DNA from: Schistocerca nitens
Taxonomy: Eukaryota > Arthropoda > Insecta > Orthoptera > Acrididae
Reading direction: 5' to 3'
Assembly (NCBI RefSeq): GCF_023898315.1
Contig: NC_064616.1
Coordinates: forward strand, 529,623,102 to 529,687,101
DNA length: 64,000 nucleotides
The position numbers and the translations under genes are program-made. Of this stretch, positions 10,860 to 22,582 are shown in pieces (the stretch's first letter is position 1; every line of letters starts with the position of its first letter). Below the pieces are notes generated by a model that saw only the letters and a list, made by a program, of their open reading frames with translations, made no database searches and was not told the DNA's origin.

Positions 10860-11340
10860 TTTTTCACAAACTCTTTTTGCATGCATTTGCAAATAAAGAT
10901 GCTTACCACATTTTTCACAGGCATACTTGCTGAGGAAAATATTTTTTGTCTCTTTGTAACAGGACTCACACCTTTCTTCGTTTACTCTACCCTCGTTCCA
11001 TAGAGAACTCAGCGTATTCTTCCCGTGGTCCTTTGGGTCTGTATTTTACCAGCACTGATTTTACAGTATCTGGTAGCTTTGTAATCAGCGCTCTCTAGTG
11101 TAATCAGAGCCAAGGCTTTGAGGTACTCACCTCTGTCTGAGTATTTATTCTTGTTACCGAAAACAAATTACTTTTTAGGTGATGCAGGCAATGCTTTTCA
11201 AATGTAAAAAACTGCTATAAGCCATTCCCTTGATTGCGTAGCTACATTGTAGGTCACACAGGGCTTGTCAACAGATTCAACTCAAGTTTAGTGCCATTAC
11301 AGTGAAGTATAATTTTTTTCTCTAATCCTTTCGAAATATC
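10860..11340 (-). pseudogene. piggyBac-like transposase, C-terminal part
   Basis: Reading the minus strand from about 11336 downward gives broken frames resembling the end of the RNase H-fold domain (GMAYSSFLHLKSIACIT, then an EYLKALALI-like block after a frameshift). It then reads into a clear cysteine-rich segment at about 10862-10984 with the pattern ERCESCYKE, ACEKCGK and VCEKY. A C-terminal Cys-rich DNA-binding domain of this type is a hallmark of piggyBac transposases. Several stops and frameshifts are present. The N-terminus of the same element is at 25910-26130. Confidence 0.65.
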
Positions 11341-11849
11341 AGTTGATAATACATGCAAAATGTAAGGGAGAATCGCAGTTTTAACTGTTTTTATAATTGC
11401 TAATATAATTTTTGTGAACTAATATAATTACGAACTAACAAAATTTTTATGAATCATGGACCTTGCCGTTGGTGGGTAGGCTTGCATGCCTCAGCGATAC
11501 AGAAAGTCGTACCGTAAGTGCAACCACAACGGAGGGATATCTGTTGGGAGGCCAGACAAACGTGTGGTTCCTGCAGAGGTGCAGCAGCCTATTCAGTACT
11601 TACAGGTGTACAGTCTGGATGACTGACTGATCTGGCTTTGTAATACTAACAAAAACGGCCTTGCTGTGCTGGTACTCCGATCGGATGAAAGAAAGGGGAA
11701 ACTACAGTCGTAATTTTTCCCGAGGGCAGGCAGCTCTACTGTATGGTGAATCCTATTGGGTAAAATATTCTGGAGGTAAAGTAACCCCCATTGGGATCTC
11801 CGGGCGGGAACTACTCAGGAGGACGTCGTTATCAGGAGAAGCAAAACTA

Positions 11850-12790
11850 GCATTCTACGAATCATAGCGTGGAATAACAGAGCCCTTAATCGGGCAAGTA
11901 GGTTAGAAAATTTAAAAAGGGAAATGGGTAGCTTAAAATTATATGTGGTGGTAATTAGTGAAGATAGGTGGCAGGAGGAACAGGGTTTCTGGTCAGGTGA
12001 ATACAGGGTTATAAATACAAAATCAAATAGGGGTAATGCAAGACTAGGTTTAATAATGAGTGAAGAAAGTAGGAACGTAGATAAGCTTCTACAAACAACA
12101 TAGTGAACGCATTATTGTAGCCAAGATAGACACAAAGCCCACACCCACGACAGTAGTACAAGTTTGTATGCCAACTTGCTCCGCAGATAAGGAGGAGGTC
12201 GAGGAAATGTATATGAGATAAAAGAAATTATTCAGATGGATAAGGGAGACGAAAATTTAATAGTCATTGGGAACTGGAATTCGATAGTAGGAAAAGGAAG
12301 AGAAGGAAAAGTAGTTGATGAATATGGATGGGAGGAAACGAATGAAAGAGGAAGCCGCCTGGTAGGATTTTGCACAGAGCATAACTTAATCATAGCTGAC
12401 ACTTGGTTTAAGAATCACGAGAGAAGGTTGTATACGTTGAAGAGACCTGGAGACACCGGAAGGTTCCAGGTTGATTATATAATGGTTAGACAGAGATTTC
12501 GGAAACAGATTTTACATTGTAAGACATTGCCAGGGGCAGATATGGACCACAATTTGTTGGTTATGTACTATAACAGAAGAAACTGCAACAAAGCCTGAGA
12601 TGGGAACAAGATAAACTGAATGAACCAGAGGTTGTAGAGTGTTTCGGAGGGAGCATTAGGGATAGATTGACAGGAACAGGGGAAAGGAACATAATAGACG
12701 AAGAATTGGTAACCTTGAGAAATGAAATCGTGAAGGCAGCAGAAGATCGAGTAGATAAAAAGACTAGGACTAGTAGAAAACTTTAGGTAA
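11850..12790 (+). pseudogene. RTE endonuclease domain, decayed (copy A)
   Basis: This corresponds to the APE-type endonuclease that nicks target DNA to prime reverse transcription. The clearest stretch is 12236-12598, which has ENLIVIGNWNS, ERGSRLVGFCTEHNLI and DYIMVRQRFRKQ and ends around the DHNLLVM catalytic motif. In copy B the second motif reads MGDWNS; here the Asp is replaced by Asn (IGNWNS), so an active-site residue is lost. The S-D preceding HN is also altered (MDHN). Frames before and after are shifted. Confidence 0.8.
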
Positions 12791-13343
12791 CACGAGAGAT
12801 ATTGAATTTAATCGATGAAAGGAGAAAACATAAAAATGCAATAAATGAAGCAGGCGAAAGGGAATACAGACATCTAAAAAACGATATTGACAGGAAGTGC
12901 AAAATGGCTAAGCAGGGATGGATAGAGGACAAATGTAAGGATGAAGAAGCATTTATCACTAGGGCTAAGATAGATACAGCCTACAGGAAAAATAAAGAGA
13001 CCTTTGGATAAAGGAGTACCACTTGCATCAGTATTAAGAGCTCAGACGGGACACCAGTCCTAAGCAAAGTATGGAAAGCAGAAAGTTGAAAGGAGTATAT
13101 AGAGGGTCTACACAAGGGAGATGCACTTGAGGGCAATATTATGGAAATCGAAGAGGACTTAGATGAAGATGAGAAGGGAGATATGATACAGTGGGAAGAA
13201 CTTGACAAAGCAGTGAAAGACGAAAGTCGAAATCAGGCCCCCGGGAGTAGACAACGTTCCGTTAGAGCTACTGACAGCCTTGGCAGAGACAGGCGAAATA
13301 CCCTCAGACTTCCAGAAGAATATAATAATCCTAAACCAGAAGA

Positions 13344-13594
13344 TGGTGGTGGTGGTGGTTAGTGTTTAACGTCCCGTCGACAACGAGGTCATTAGAGACG
13401 GAGCGCAAGCTCGGGTTAGGGAAGGATAGGGAAGGAAATCGTCCGTGCCCTTTCAAAGGAACCATCCCGGCATTTGCCTGAAACGATTTAGGGAAATCAC
13501 GGAAAACCTAAATCAGGATGGCCGGAGACGGGATTGAACCGCCGTCCTCCCGAATGCGAGTCCAGTGTGCTAACCACTGCGCCACCTCGCTCGG
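13344..13594 (-). mobile_element. tRNA-derived SINE family 2, full copy
   Basis: On the minus strand the head reads GAGGTGGCGCAGTGGTTAGC (box A) and GGTTCAATCCCGTC (box B). The body ends in a (ACC)n tail next to 13344. It is flanked by a 12-bp duplication, TAAACCAGAAGA, at 13332-13343 and 13595-13606, so it inserted into the RTE LINE. Pol III transcription from the internal boxes is the expected mode. Confidence 0.9.
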
Positions 13595-13728
13595 TAAACC
13601 AGAAGACAGCAGGTGCTTACAGGCGTGAAAATTACCGAACTATCAGTTTAAGATGTCATGGCTGCAAAATACTTACACGAATACTTTAAGGAAGAGTGGA
13701 AAAACTTGGAGAAGTCGACCTCGGATGC

Positions 13729-13910
13729 TTCAAATGGCTCTGAGCACTATGGGGCTTAACATCTGAGGTCCTTAGTCCCCTAGAACTTAAAACTACTTAA
13801 ATCTAACTAACCTAAGGAACTCACACTTATCCATGCCCGAGGTAGGATTCGAACCTGCGACCGTAGCAGTCGTACGGTGCCAGACTGAAGCGCCTAGAAC
13901 CGCTCGGCCG
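13729..13910 (-). mobile_element. SINE family 1 copy in RTE LINE A
   Basis: On the minus strand it is a class-II-tRNA-like head with box B AGGTTCGAATCC, then the family 1 body ending GCTCAGAGCCATTTGAA. It interrupts the LINE RT. I could not find a clean target duplication, because the flanks have diverged. Confidence 0.85.
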
Positions 13911-14897
13911 TTGAGAAGATCAGTTTGTAATCAGGAGAAATGTAGGTACACGCGAGGCAATACCAGCCCTACGACTTCTCATAGAAGATGGGTTAAGGAA
14001 AGGCAAACCTATGTTTCTAGCATTTGTAGACTTAGAGAAAGCTTTTGAAAATATTCACTGGAATACCCTCTTTCAGATTCTAGATGTGGCAGGGGTAAAA
14101 TACAGGGAGCGAAAGGCTATTTACGATTTGTATAGAAACCAGATGGCAGTTATAAGGGTCGAGGGGCACGAAAGGGGAGCAGTGGTTGAGAAGGGAGTCA
14201 GACAGGAATGTTGACTATCCCTGATGTTATTCTATCTGTATATTGAGGAAGCAGTAAAGACAACAAAAGAACATTTTGAACTAGGAATTTAAGTCCTGGA
14301 AGAAGAAATAAAACTTTTGACCCTTGCAGGTGGCATTGCAATTTTGTCAGAGACACCAAAGGACTTATGAGAGCAGTTGAATGGAATGGACAGTATCTTG
14401 AAAGGAAGATATAAGATGAACATCAACAAAAGGAAAACGATGATAATGGTATGTAGTCGAATTAAATCAGGTGTTGCTGAGGGAATTACATTAGGAAATG
14501 AGACACTTAAAGTAGTAAAAGAGTTTTGGTATTTGGGAATTAAAATGACTGATGATGGTCGAAGTAGGGCGGATATAAAATGTAGACTGGCAATGGCAAG
14601 AAAGAGATTTCAGAAGAAGAGAAACTTGTTATCATCAAGTATTGATTTAAGTGTAAGGAAACCCTTCCTGAAAGTATTTTCATGGAGTGTCACCATGTAT
14701 GGAAGTGAAACATAGACGATAAACAGTTTACACAAGAAGAGAATAGAAGCTATTGAAATGTGGTGCTACAGACGAATGTTAAAGATTAAATGGGTAGATC
14801 ACATAACTTATTAGGGGGTACTGAATAGAATTGGGTAGAAGAGAAATTTATGGTACAACGACAAAACAAGGGATCGGTTGGTGGTACACATTTTAGT

Positions 14898-15737
14898 TGC
14901 AACTTCTGACGCCGACTGTAACTGCAACACCAAATGTAGTGGGAAGAGGTAGAAGACACCATACTAAAACTTGTCCGAGCTTTCCAAGTGATTTATTGTT
15001 TCCAACTACAGTGCTGAGTTCCCCTTGGTCAGCATCACTGAGCAATGCTGAGTACACCACATCGCTGTCTGTGAAATGGCTTGGCGCGGAATGGCTGCCT
15101 CAGCGACCCGTGCAATGCCCACTGTGTGTCGGCCTTGTACGGCCGCAGAGTTGCGTCAGCGTCAGGATGCACTGGTGCCCAACTCAGCTGCCTTCGCCTC
15201 TGCCGCCTCAGCGCCGACCACTGCAAGGCGACCCATAGCACGCGTCCTCACGCGTCGTTAATAACGCAGCGACAATGAGCGCCTGAGATCTGACGTCCGA
15301 ATCTGCGGCCCTCGCCTCGGGATGCCTTTGGCATGTGTTGGAAGCCACCAAGTCTGTCCGCGGTAGCGAGCTGTGGCGTGGCCCGCCGCTGGCTGGCTGT
15401 GGACCCCACATTGGCCTCAGAGGGTCGAACCAGCGACCTGCCATAGACTGGAACACTGGAGCCCCGGCCGAGGGGTTCTAGGCGCTTCTGTCTGGAATCG
15501 CGCGGCCGCTACGGTAGCAGGTTCGAATCCTGCCTCGGGCATGGATGTGTGTGCTGTCCTTAGGTTAGTTAGGTTTAAGTAGTTCTAAGTTCTAGGGGAC
15601 TGATGACCTCATATGTTAAGTCCCATAGTGCTCAGAGCCATTTGAACCATTTTGAACTGGAGCCCCATCTGCTGCTGCATGTAGCCGGTGGTGCGACACG
15701 CCCCACCGAGCAGGAGAGTTGCCACATTTCTACACCT
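14898..15737 (-). repeat. 3' LTR of Gypsy B, distal part
   Basis: Matches 24783-25400 in order, with shared blocks such as CAAGTGATTTATTGTTTCC and CCTCAGAGGGTCGAACCAGC. It is interrupted by a SINE (15466-15655). It breaks after GAGAGTTGCCACATTT, exactly where the CR1-like LINE begins. The rest of this LTR is at 18406-18714. Confidence 0.85.
15466..15655 (+). mobile_element. SINE family 1 copy in the Gypsy B LTR
   Basis: Head GGCCGAGGGGTTCTAGGCGC, box B AGGTTCGAATCC, body ending GAGCCATTTGAACCATTTTG. Flanked by an 11-bp duplication ACTGGAGCCCC at 15455-15465 and 15656-15666. Confidence 0.95.
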
Positions 15738-16368
15738 ACATATAAATCCATACTCCGCAAGCCACCTAACGGTGAGTGGTTTAGGGTACTTTGAGTACCT
15801 TTATCGGTTCACACTTCTATTCCAGTCTCGTATTGTTTGTGGAAAGAAAGATTGTTTGTATGCCTCTGTGTGGGCTCTAGTCTCTCTGATTTTAACCTCA
15901 TGGTCTCTTTGCAAGATGTACGTAGGAGGGAGAAATATACTGCTTGACTCCGCGGTGAAGGTATGTTCTCGAAACTTTAACAAAAGCCGTACCAAGCTAC
16001 AGAGCGTCTCTCTTGCAGAGTTTTCCACTGGAGTTTATCATCTCCATAACGCTTTTGTGAATACTGAAAGATCCTGTAACGAAGCGTGCTGCTCTCCGTT
16101 GGATCTTCTCTATCTCTTCTATCAACGCTATCTGGTATGGATCTCACGCCAGTGAGCAGTATTCAAGCAGTGGGCGAACAAGTGTACTGTAACCGACTTC
16201 CTTTGTTTTCGGATTGCGTATCCTTAGGATTCTTCCAGTGGATCTCCATCTGGCATCTGCTTTACCAACGATTAATTTTAAACAGTCTTTCCATTTTGCA
16301 TCACTCCTAATGTCTACTCGCAGATAATTTATGGAATTAACTGCTCCCAGTTGCTGACCTGCTATATT

Positions 16369-17773
16369 CTAGCTAAATGAGAAAGGATCTTTCTTTCTGT
16401 GTATTCGCAGCTCATTACACCTGTCTACATTGAGATTCAATTGCCGTTCCCTGCACCATGCGTCATTTCGCTGCAGATCCTCCTGCATTTCAGTACAATT
16501 TTCCATTGTTACAACCTCTTGATATACCACAGCATCATCCGCAAAAAGCCTCAGTGAACTTCCGATGTCATCCACAAGGTAATTTATGTATATTGTGAAT
16601 AGCAACGGTCCTACGACACTCCCCTGCGGCACACCTGAAATCACTGTTACTTCGGAAGACTTCTCTCCATTGAGAATGACATGCTGCGTTCTGTTATCTA
16701 GGAACTCTTCAATCCAATCACACAACTGGTCTGATAGTCCATATGCTCTTACTTTATTCATTAAACGACTGTGGGTAACTGTATCGAACGCCTTGCGGAA
16801 GTCAAGAAACACGGCATCTACCTGGGAACCTGTGTCTATGGCCCTCTGAGTCTCGTGGACGAACAGCGCGAGCTGGGTTTCACACGATCGTCTTTTTCGA
16901 TACCCATGCTGATTCCTACAGAGTAGATTTCTAGTCTCCAGAAAAGACATTATACTCGAACATAATACGTGTTCCAAAATTTTACAACTAATCGATGTTA
17001 CGGATATAGGTCTATAGTTCCACTCGTCTGTTCGACGTCCCTTCTTCAAAACGGGGATGACCTGTGCCCTTTTTCAATCTTTCGGAACCCTACGCTCTTC
17101 TAGAGACCTACGGTACGCCGCTGCAGGAAGGGGGGCAACTTGCGTCGCTTACTCTGTGTAAAATCGAACTGGTAGCCCATCAGGTCCAACGGCCTTTCCT
17201 CTTCTGAGCGATTTTAATTGTTTTTATATCCCTCTGTCATCTGTTTCGATATCTACCATTTTGTCATCTGTGCTGCAGTCTAGAGAAGGAACTACAGTGC
17301 AGTATTCCTCTGTGAAACAGCTTAGGAAAAATATATTTAGTACTTCGGCCTTTAGTCCGTCATCCTCTGTTTCAGTACCATTTTGGTAACAGAGGGTCTG
17401 AACAATTTTCTTTGATCCACCTACCACTTTGACATAAGACCAAAATTTCTTAGGGTTTTCTGGCAAGTCAGTACATAGAACTTTACTTTCGAATTCATTG
17501 AACGCCTCTCGCATAGCCCTCCTCGCACTACATTTCGCTTCGAGTAATTCCTGTTTCTCTGCAAGGCTTTGCCTGTGTTTATGTTTACTGTGAAGTTCCC
17601 TTTGTTTCCGTAGCAGTTTTCTAACTCGGTTGTTGTACCACGGTGGCTCTTTTCCATCTCTTACGATCTTGCTTGGCACATACTCATCTAATGCATATTG
17701 TACGATGGGTTTAAACTTTGTCCACTGATCCTCAACACTATCAGTACTTGAGATAAAACTTTTGTGTTGAGCT
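16369..17773 (-). pseudogene. CR1-like LINE ORF2: linker and reverse transcriptase
   Basis: The protein copies the LINE RNA into DNA at the target nick. The minus-strand frame from 17679 to 17224 covers the basic linker before the RT (KEPPWYNNRVRKLLRKQREL, NPKKFWSYVK). It continues upstream across the solo LTR into 18326-18405. After a TAG/TAA-containing stretch (about 17050-17220), the frame 17049-16369 encodes the RT core, with NYRPISVTS, FLDFRKAFDTV, GVPQGSVVGPLLF and the catalytic FADD near 16537-16551. The C-terminal part after 16369 is frameshifted or decayed towards the 3' end at 15738. The catalytic residues survive, but stops and the solo LTR insertion inactivate it. I place it near CR1/L2/Jockey by RT motifs, not by phylogeny. 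Confidence 0.8.
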
Positions 17774-17991
17774 TGAAACGTCCCCTTAGAAAAATTTATG
17801 AATGACTGTGCTGATAAACCTCTTACATTATTTGATTCTCAAACATCTGAGCAGAACTGAACGTACTCAGACATTTCGCTCTTTACCTATTCTGATCAAC
17901 ACTTAACTGACACACAATATTTTTAGCGTAACGCAATCTGACTTTCAAAAACCCCTACAAAAGAATGGCCCTGACTAACAATAACCTATAC

Positions 17992-18063
<72 letters not shown>

Positions 18064-18325
18064 TTCATGACATCCAGTCATGGACACACGTCCAGATCAT
18101 CCGCTCTCAAAACTCCGCCATCTCTCTCCCCACATCCACCACTGCTGGCGGCTCACCTCCAACTGCGCAACGCTACGCGCTGTTAACAGCCAACTGCCCA
18201 ACACTACAATAGCGACTATTCGAATAATGCCACCCAGCCACAGACTGCACACAGCACAGTCAGTGATTTTCATACAGAGCGCTACGTGGCGTTCCCAACA
18301 TAAAAACCTAAACAGCCTACTTACA
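17774..18325 (-). mobile_element. Solo LTR of Gypsy family A
   Basis: On the minus strand it runs from TGTAAGTAGGCTGTTTAGG to GGGGACGTTTCA, like the 5' LTR at 2885-3455. It is flanked by a 4-bp duplication AGCT (17770-17773 and 18326-18329). Removing one AGCT restores the interrupted LINE frame across the site. This is the product of LTR-LTR recombination of a former full element. Confidence 0.93.
17998..18060 (+). repeat. (AT)n microsatellite within the solo LTR
   Basis: About 31 uninterrupted AT units. The sister LTR at 2885-3455 has only a short run here (CTATATATATT near 3129), so the array expanded in this copy. Confidence 0.95.
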
Positions 18326-18405
18326 AGCTGTCAAATACTCTGAAATCTGCTTTTTGTCACTTTTGCTTAACAGAAATATCTTCCTACCTTTTTTAATATA
18401 ATGCC

Positions 18406-18714
18406 TTGTTAGTGAATCGGCACCTATTTATATGCGGCTGTGCCCCTCTGTTTTGCTAAACGCCCCGCTCTGCGTCACATACTCATAACACTTATGTTGG
18501 CCAGTGGGACCCTTCTCCGTGTGACTAGCACCATGCAAACCACCGCGTGTACTTCTTCCGGCGGTTCTATACCCTGTGGCTTCTATTTTACTTCGCAACT
18601 ACTGGTGAGCGCACCTCATTGTAAACATGGCCGCGCCTGGCTGTAATTTGCGGCTCAGAAATATTGCACCAAAACTGATTTTTCCTATTCCAAACGGTAG
18701 TGCCGCTACATTAT
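18406..18714 (-). repeat. 3' LTR of Gypsy B, proximal part
   Basis: On the minus strand it starts TGTAGCGGCACTACCGTTTG, directly after a purine-rich GAAGGGGGGAATAA stretch (polypurine tract, 18715-18728), and runs to the CR1-like LINE breakpoint. It matches 25715-25420 of the 5' LTR. Confidence 0.85.
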
Positions 18715-18728
18715 TCCCCCCTTCGAAA
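18715..18728 (-). promoter_or_regulatory. Polypurine tract of Gypsy B
   Basis: The minus-strand sequence GAAGGGGGGAATAA directly abuts the 3' LTR start, the place where plus-strand DNA synthesis is primed in LTR elements. Confidence 0.7.
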
Positions 18729-18790
18729 GACCTGGTCGCCGGGTCGGCCTTTAACTAACTCTTAACTTGTTTGGGTCAGCACCAATGACA

Positions 18791-18990
18791 AAATTGTTCA
18801 AATGGCTCTGAGCACTATGCGACTTAACGTCTGAGGTCATCAGTCGCCTAGAACTTAGAACTAATTAAACCTAACTAACCTAAGGACATCACACACACCC
18901 ATGCCCGAGGCAGGATTCGAACCTGCGGCCGTAGCGGCCGCTCGGCTCCAGACTGCAGCGCCTAGAACCGCACGGCCACTCCGGCCGGCT
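18791..18990 (-). mobile_element. SINE family 1 copy in the Gypsy B 3' region
   Basis: Minus-strand head GCCGGCCGGAGTGGCCGTGC, box B AGGTTCGAATCC. Flanked by GCACCAATGACA (18779-18790) and GCACCTATGACA (18991-19002), a 12-bp duplication with one mismatch. Confidence 0.93.
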
Positions 18991-19045
18991 GCACCTATGA
19001 CATATTTCCTTACTTATAACAAAGTTTAATGTGGTCTAGTGCCCA

Positions 19046-19990
19046 TTAAAACACATAACATGAAACAAAACGTACAAATTCCTTACTGGACGACCACTGT
19101 TCGATCAACCCCTTACCTACTCGTCTCACGTCTACTGGGACTTTGACTGTCCTTGGTTCCCTATTGGAATTGGCTCTCCGCCTGATCAGAATGAAAACAT
19201 CACATAACAAAGTTAAGGCTGCGAAGACACTTGGCAGAGAGGTGCTCAAAATGATCGTTATTTGCCGTTGCCTTTCCCTATACTGAGCAACATGTTGCAC
19301 AAGCTGTTCGGCTAATATGCGCCCCTCTCGCTCTGAAATGAACTGGGTTTCGTATCTCAACAGACCTGACTCCAGAGTTTGACTTAACAATGTCAGATTC
19401 TGCCTTGGCTAAACTGTAAAGTGGCTTCTGGCCAGTACAGATGTTGCTGAGCAACATTCAATTGCGTTACTGAAATTGACGCTGGCAGATGGAAGGCTGG
19501 TCTTATTATGTTACACGCAATTCCATTGATTAAAGTTCCTCTCCCCTCGAGCTCTATACATTTCGCTTCTGCAAATACTCCCCGCTCAAAACAACTTGCT
19601 ACTACTACCAAATTCTCGTAGGTGGAGAAGATCCAATGCATCCCTACCCGTTTCAAGCTCAATTTTGGCTTCACGATGTCCCTTGGACAGTCTATTCCTT
19701 TCCCCCCCGGCTAAAAATAACTGCACCGTGCACGTGTTCGTATTAATGCTTACCATCCTCGCTGGACATACCGTTACCTTCCCTCAATGGCAGCTTCGTA
19801 ATTGCTCCCTTGTCATCTCGGCGTACCGGCTGATAACTCCCGAGATCAGAAATACCTCCTCAGTTTTTTACTTCTATCATCTTGCTCAAAGCTCCTCTTT
19901 TCAGTGACCTGAGGACAGGTATGACCATCTCCCTTCCTCCCTCTTCAAAAAGACTGATGTCCCTAGTAGGCTCTCAATACTCGATAACAT
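19046..19990 (-). pseudogene. Env-like third ORF of Gypsy B, broken
   Basis: Downstream of integrase on the minus strand, frames of 93 (19393-19674) and 114 codons (19046-19390) form the C-terminal part of an envelope-like membrane protein. The upstream part, to about 19990, is readable but contains stops. Visible features are several cysteines in the ectodomain-like part and then, in the last frame, a hydrophobic segment at residues 44-69 (encoded by 19184-19261). That segment is followed by a Arg-rich stop-transfer and a short cytoplasmic tail. A frameshift separates the two frames near 19390, and at least one stop lies further upstream. Position, topology and the 7.5-kb element size fit the env gene of errantivirus-like Gypsy elements. 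The N-terminal half seems to be missing. The copy cannot encode a functional envelope protein. Confidence 0.65.
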
Positions 19991-20065
19991 ATGAAAATAC
20001 AACGCCTAATTAATCCACGCAAACGCAATGATACATAGCAAGAAAACATAAAAATTACAAATACT

Positions 20066-22582
20066 CTACTTCTTTCTGGATCGCAAAGCATACGGTACTT
20101 CACGCTGTACTCTATCTTCCTGGTTTTCTCTGTACATAGCACCTTTCTTCACTCTCTCTTTTTTCCTCTTTCCTTCCTGTGACGTGCCTGGAATCACATC
20201 TGGGCAACCCTTAAATGACCGTAACTGCCTTATGTGTACTCTCGTTGTTCTATTTGGCAGCTGAAGATTAACATTAACGGGGGATGTGGTTTCAACAACT
20301 TGGTATGGCCCTTGGAACTTCTTCGTTTTCCCTTTTTCTGTATATGGACTGGACAGCATTACCCATTGCCACACTCTGTACTGTGGTAAACTTCCTTTCC
20401 GCTTCACTGCATCTTCCTGCCGTTCCAAAGCCTTCGTATTCGCCTTTTGTACCTGTTTCCAAACATCCCGAATTGTTCTCGTGAAATTACATACAGAGTA
20501 CCGATCCATCCTTTCTGTAGCCTCATTAAATCAAATGGTGACGGCATTTTTCGCTTACACTACCACATATGGAGAAAAACCGGTATTTGGACGGATTTTT
20601 GCATTATATGCGCATACAATATACTTCAAATACTCGTCCCACAGATGGTGATGAGAATCCACATAAGAATTCAGCATTGTTCTTTGTACCCGTTCTGTCC
20701 TTCCATTCGCCTGTAGATTCACTGCACTCGTCCTCAACTTCTTTACTTTCAACAATTTACACAGTTCCTTCATTAATCCGACATGAAGTTTGTCCCTTGG
20801 TCAGTAATTATGGTCTCCGGTACACCAAACTTCAAAAATCCAGTTATTTACCATTGCTTGTGAGACCATTGTTGCCCATTGCTTAGGCATAGTCACCATC
20901 TCCACATACTTCGAAAAATTGTCTATTATTGACAGAACGAATCTGTACCCGATGGTGTTCACCTGAAAGGTCCAAAGACATCAACCCCCAACACAGAGAC
21001 TGGACATGTCGCTTCCGGCAATCATTGTAGCTGTATCTGTTTCCGACTCAAATCTGCTCTCTGCGCACATGGTATGTAATTATAGACATACTGATCATCT
21101 ACTTTCCTACTTCTCCACCAATACCTCTCCACCCCTCTCCTATTTGTCGTTCTACACCATCCATGACAAGATAACACGTGATCATGTGCTTCTTTTAAAA
21201 CCTCATCCCTCAGCTTCGCTGCCACTACTACCCTTGGTCCTAACTTCGTTTCTCTACAAAGAAGACCGTCGTACATATTAAATTGTGGCTGTGTCCGATA
21301 GAATTGACAATCGTTGTCTGAGTCCTGCAATTCCTGCTATATTGCTAGGTCATAACCTATGACTTATATTTTTGCTACCTTCCTACTTAGTGCATCCACA
21401 TTACCTTGCTTCTTCCCAGGCTTGTGCACCACCTCGTAGTAGAATTCACTAAGCCTCACAGCCCATCTAGCGAGGCTAGTGGACGAATCCTTCAACCCCA
21501 ACAACCACTTCAACGCAGCATGATCTGTCACTACCCAAAATATTCTCCCATATGAATAACATTTAAAATATGTGATTCCATAGATTACGCTAAGCATCTT
21601 CCTCTCTGTTGTTGAGTAATTCCTCTCTGCTGCATTCAACTGCCTACACGCATAGGCTACAGGATGCTCTTCCCCATCAATTTCCTGACTAACAACACAC
21701 CCCAATGCTTGATTCGATGCATTGCATGCTAGTATAAACTCCTTTTCAAAATCTGGAAACACAAGAACAGGACTTGATGTTAACACTTCTATCAGTTTGT
21801 CAAACGCTTTCTGGCACTCTTCTGTCCACTCAAATTTCACACCCGTCCGTAGCAATCGCGTCAATAGCTGTGCTAAATCTGCAAAAACTTTCACGAACTT
21901 CCGATAGAAATTGCAAATTCCGACAAATGGCTGCACTTCCTTAACCGTTCTCGGTTCCCGAAAATTCCTTACAGCCTGTACCAACCTCGGATCTGTTCGC
22001 ACTCCGTCCTTAATGATAATATGACCCAAATATTTTACTTCTTCTAATGCAAAATGACACTTCTCCAGGCTCAACGTCAAACGAGCTGCTCTTAACCTCA
22101 TAAAGACTTCCCTTAACCGCTGGCTATGTTGCTCCGTACTACCTGAAAACACTGTAATGTCATCCAAATAGACAAGACACTGCCGTGGTTTCAGATCCCT
22201 CAAGACACCGTCTAGCAACCTCTGAAACATTGCCGGAGCGTTTTTCAAACCGAATGGCATTCTGATGTACTGGTAATGGCCTCCAGGAGTAGAGAACGGA
22301 ATTTTTGGGCGATCCTGTGGTGCCACCTCTAACTGATGATAACCACTTGTCAGATCCATCGTACTGGCACTGTCCTAAGTGATAAAAAGTCTCCGATATG
22401 TTTGGAATGGGGTATGCGTCCGATACTGTCTTATTGTTGAAGTATCGGTAGTCACAACACAACCTGTATTTCTTAGTTCCATCCACAGATTTTTTAGGCA
22501 CAACAACAATACCCGCTCCCCAGCAACTATCAATATGCTCTATAATACCGTCCAAAAACTGCTGAACAATGAAATCCTCCAC
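20066..22582 (-). pseudogene. pol of Gypsy B: RT, RNase H and integrase
   Basis: Minus-strand frames are 22582-22160 (RT fingers, VVVPKKSVDGTKKYRLCCDY), 22359-21364 (RT palm to RNase H, with LTSGYHQL, MPFGLKNAP, YLDD and ending VDALSRK), 21330-21022 (integrase zinc-binding H-H-C-C region), 20773-20555 (end of the integrase core, with its Glu motif) and 20509-20066 (integrase C-terminal domain and basic tail). The RT palm with YLDD is intact for over 330 codons. In RNase H the first catalytic Asp of the DAS motif reads CNAS, an Asp-to-Asn change. A frameshift near 22350 separates the fingers from the palm, and the integrase core between 21022 and 20773 is broken. Function would be reverse transcription in particles and insertion into chromosomes; this copy is dead. 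Confidence 0.85.

Larger units (their letters stand above)
12791..14890 (+). pseudogene. RTE reverse transcriptase, decayed (copy A)
   Basis: Recognisable pieces are the KCKMAKQGWIEDKCKDEEA linker (12802-13011), the FLAFVDLEKAFENI block (14011-14214) and the ITLGNETLKVVKEFWYLG thumb region (14377-14715). The catalytic FADD of copy B is lost: the matching segment near 14316 reads LTLAGG. Two SINEs interrupt the RT. Many stops and frameshifts are present. Confidence 0.8.
11452..14897 (+). mobile_element. RTE-type LINE copy A, 5' part
   Basis: It begins with the conserved 5' leader CATGGACCTTGCCGTTGGTG, as in copy B at 39641. It runs through endonuclease and RT, is interrupted by SINEs at 13344-13594 and 13729-13910, and is broken at about 14897 by the Gypsy B element. 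It resumes at 25716-25905 with the 3' end. Without insertions the length agrees with copy B (about 3.3 kb). It is more decayed than copy B. Confidence 0.85.
15738..18405 (-). mobile_element. CR1-like LINE, 5' truncated, inside Gypsy B LTR
   Basis: On the minus strand it starts mid-ORF near 18405 and ends near 15738 with ATGTAGGTGTAG, the short tail also seen at 9345. It splits the 3' LTR of Gypsy B and is itself split by a solo LTR of Gypsy A (17774-18325). About 2.1 kb belongs to the LINE. It is the best-preserved CR1-like copy in this window. Confidence 0.85.

Noticed and set aside
15466..15655. Possible functional tRNA gene (A and B boxes) in SINE copies
   Set aside because: The cloverleaf cannot be completed, the copies continue into a SINE body, and they carry insertion duplications.
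17965..18186. 73-codon frame encoding an Ile-Tyr repeat
   Set aside because: It is a translation of the (AT)n microsatellite.
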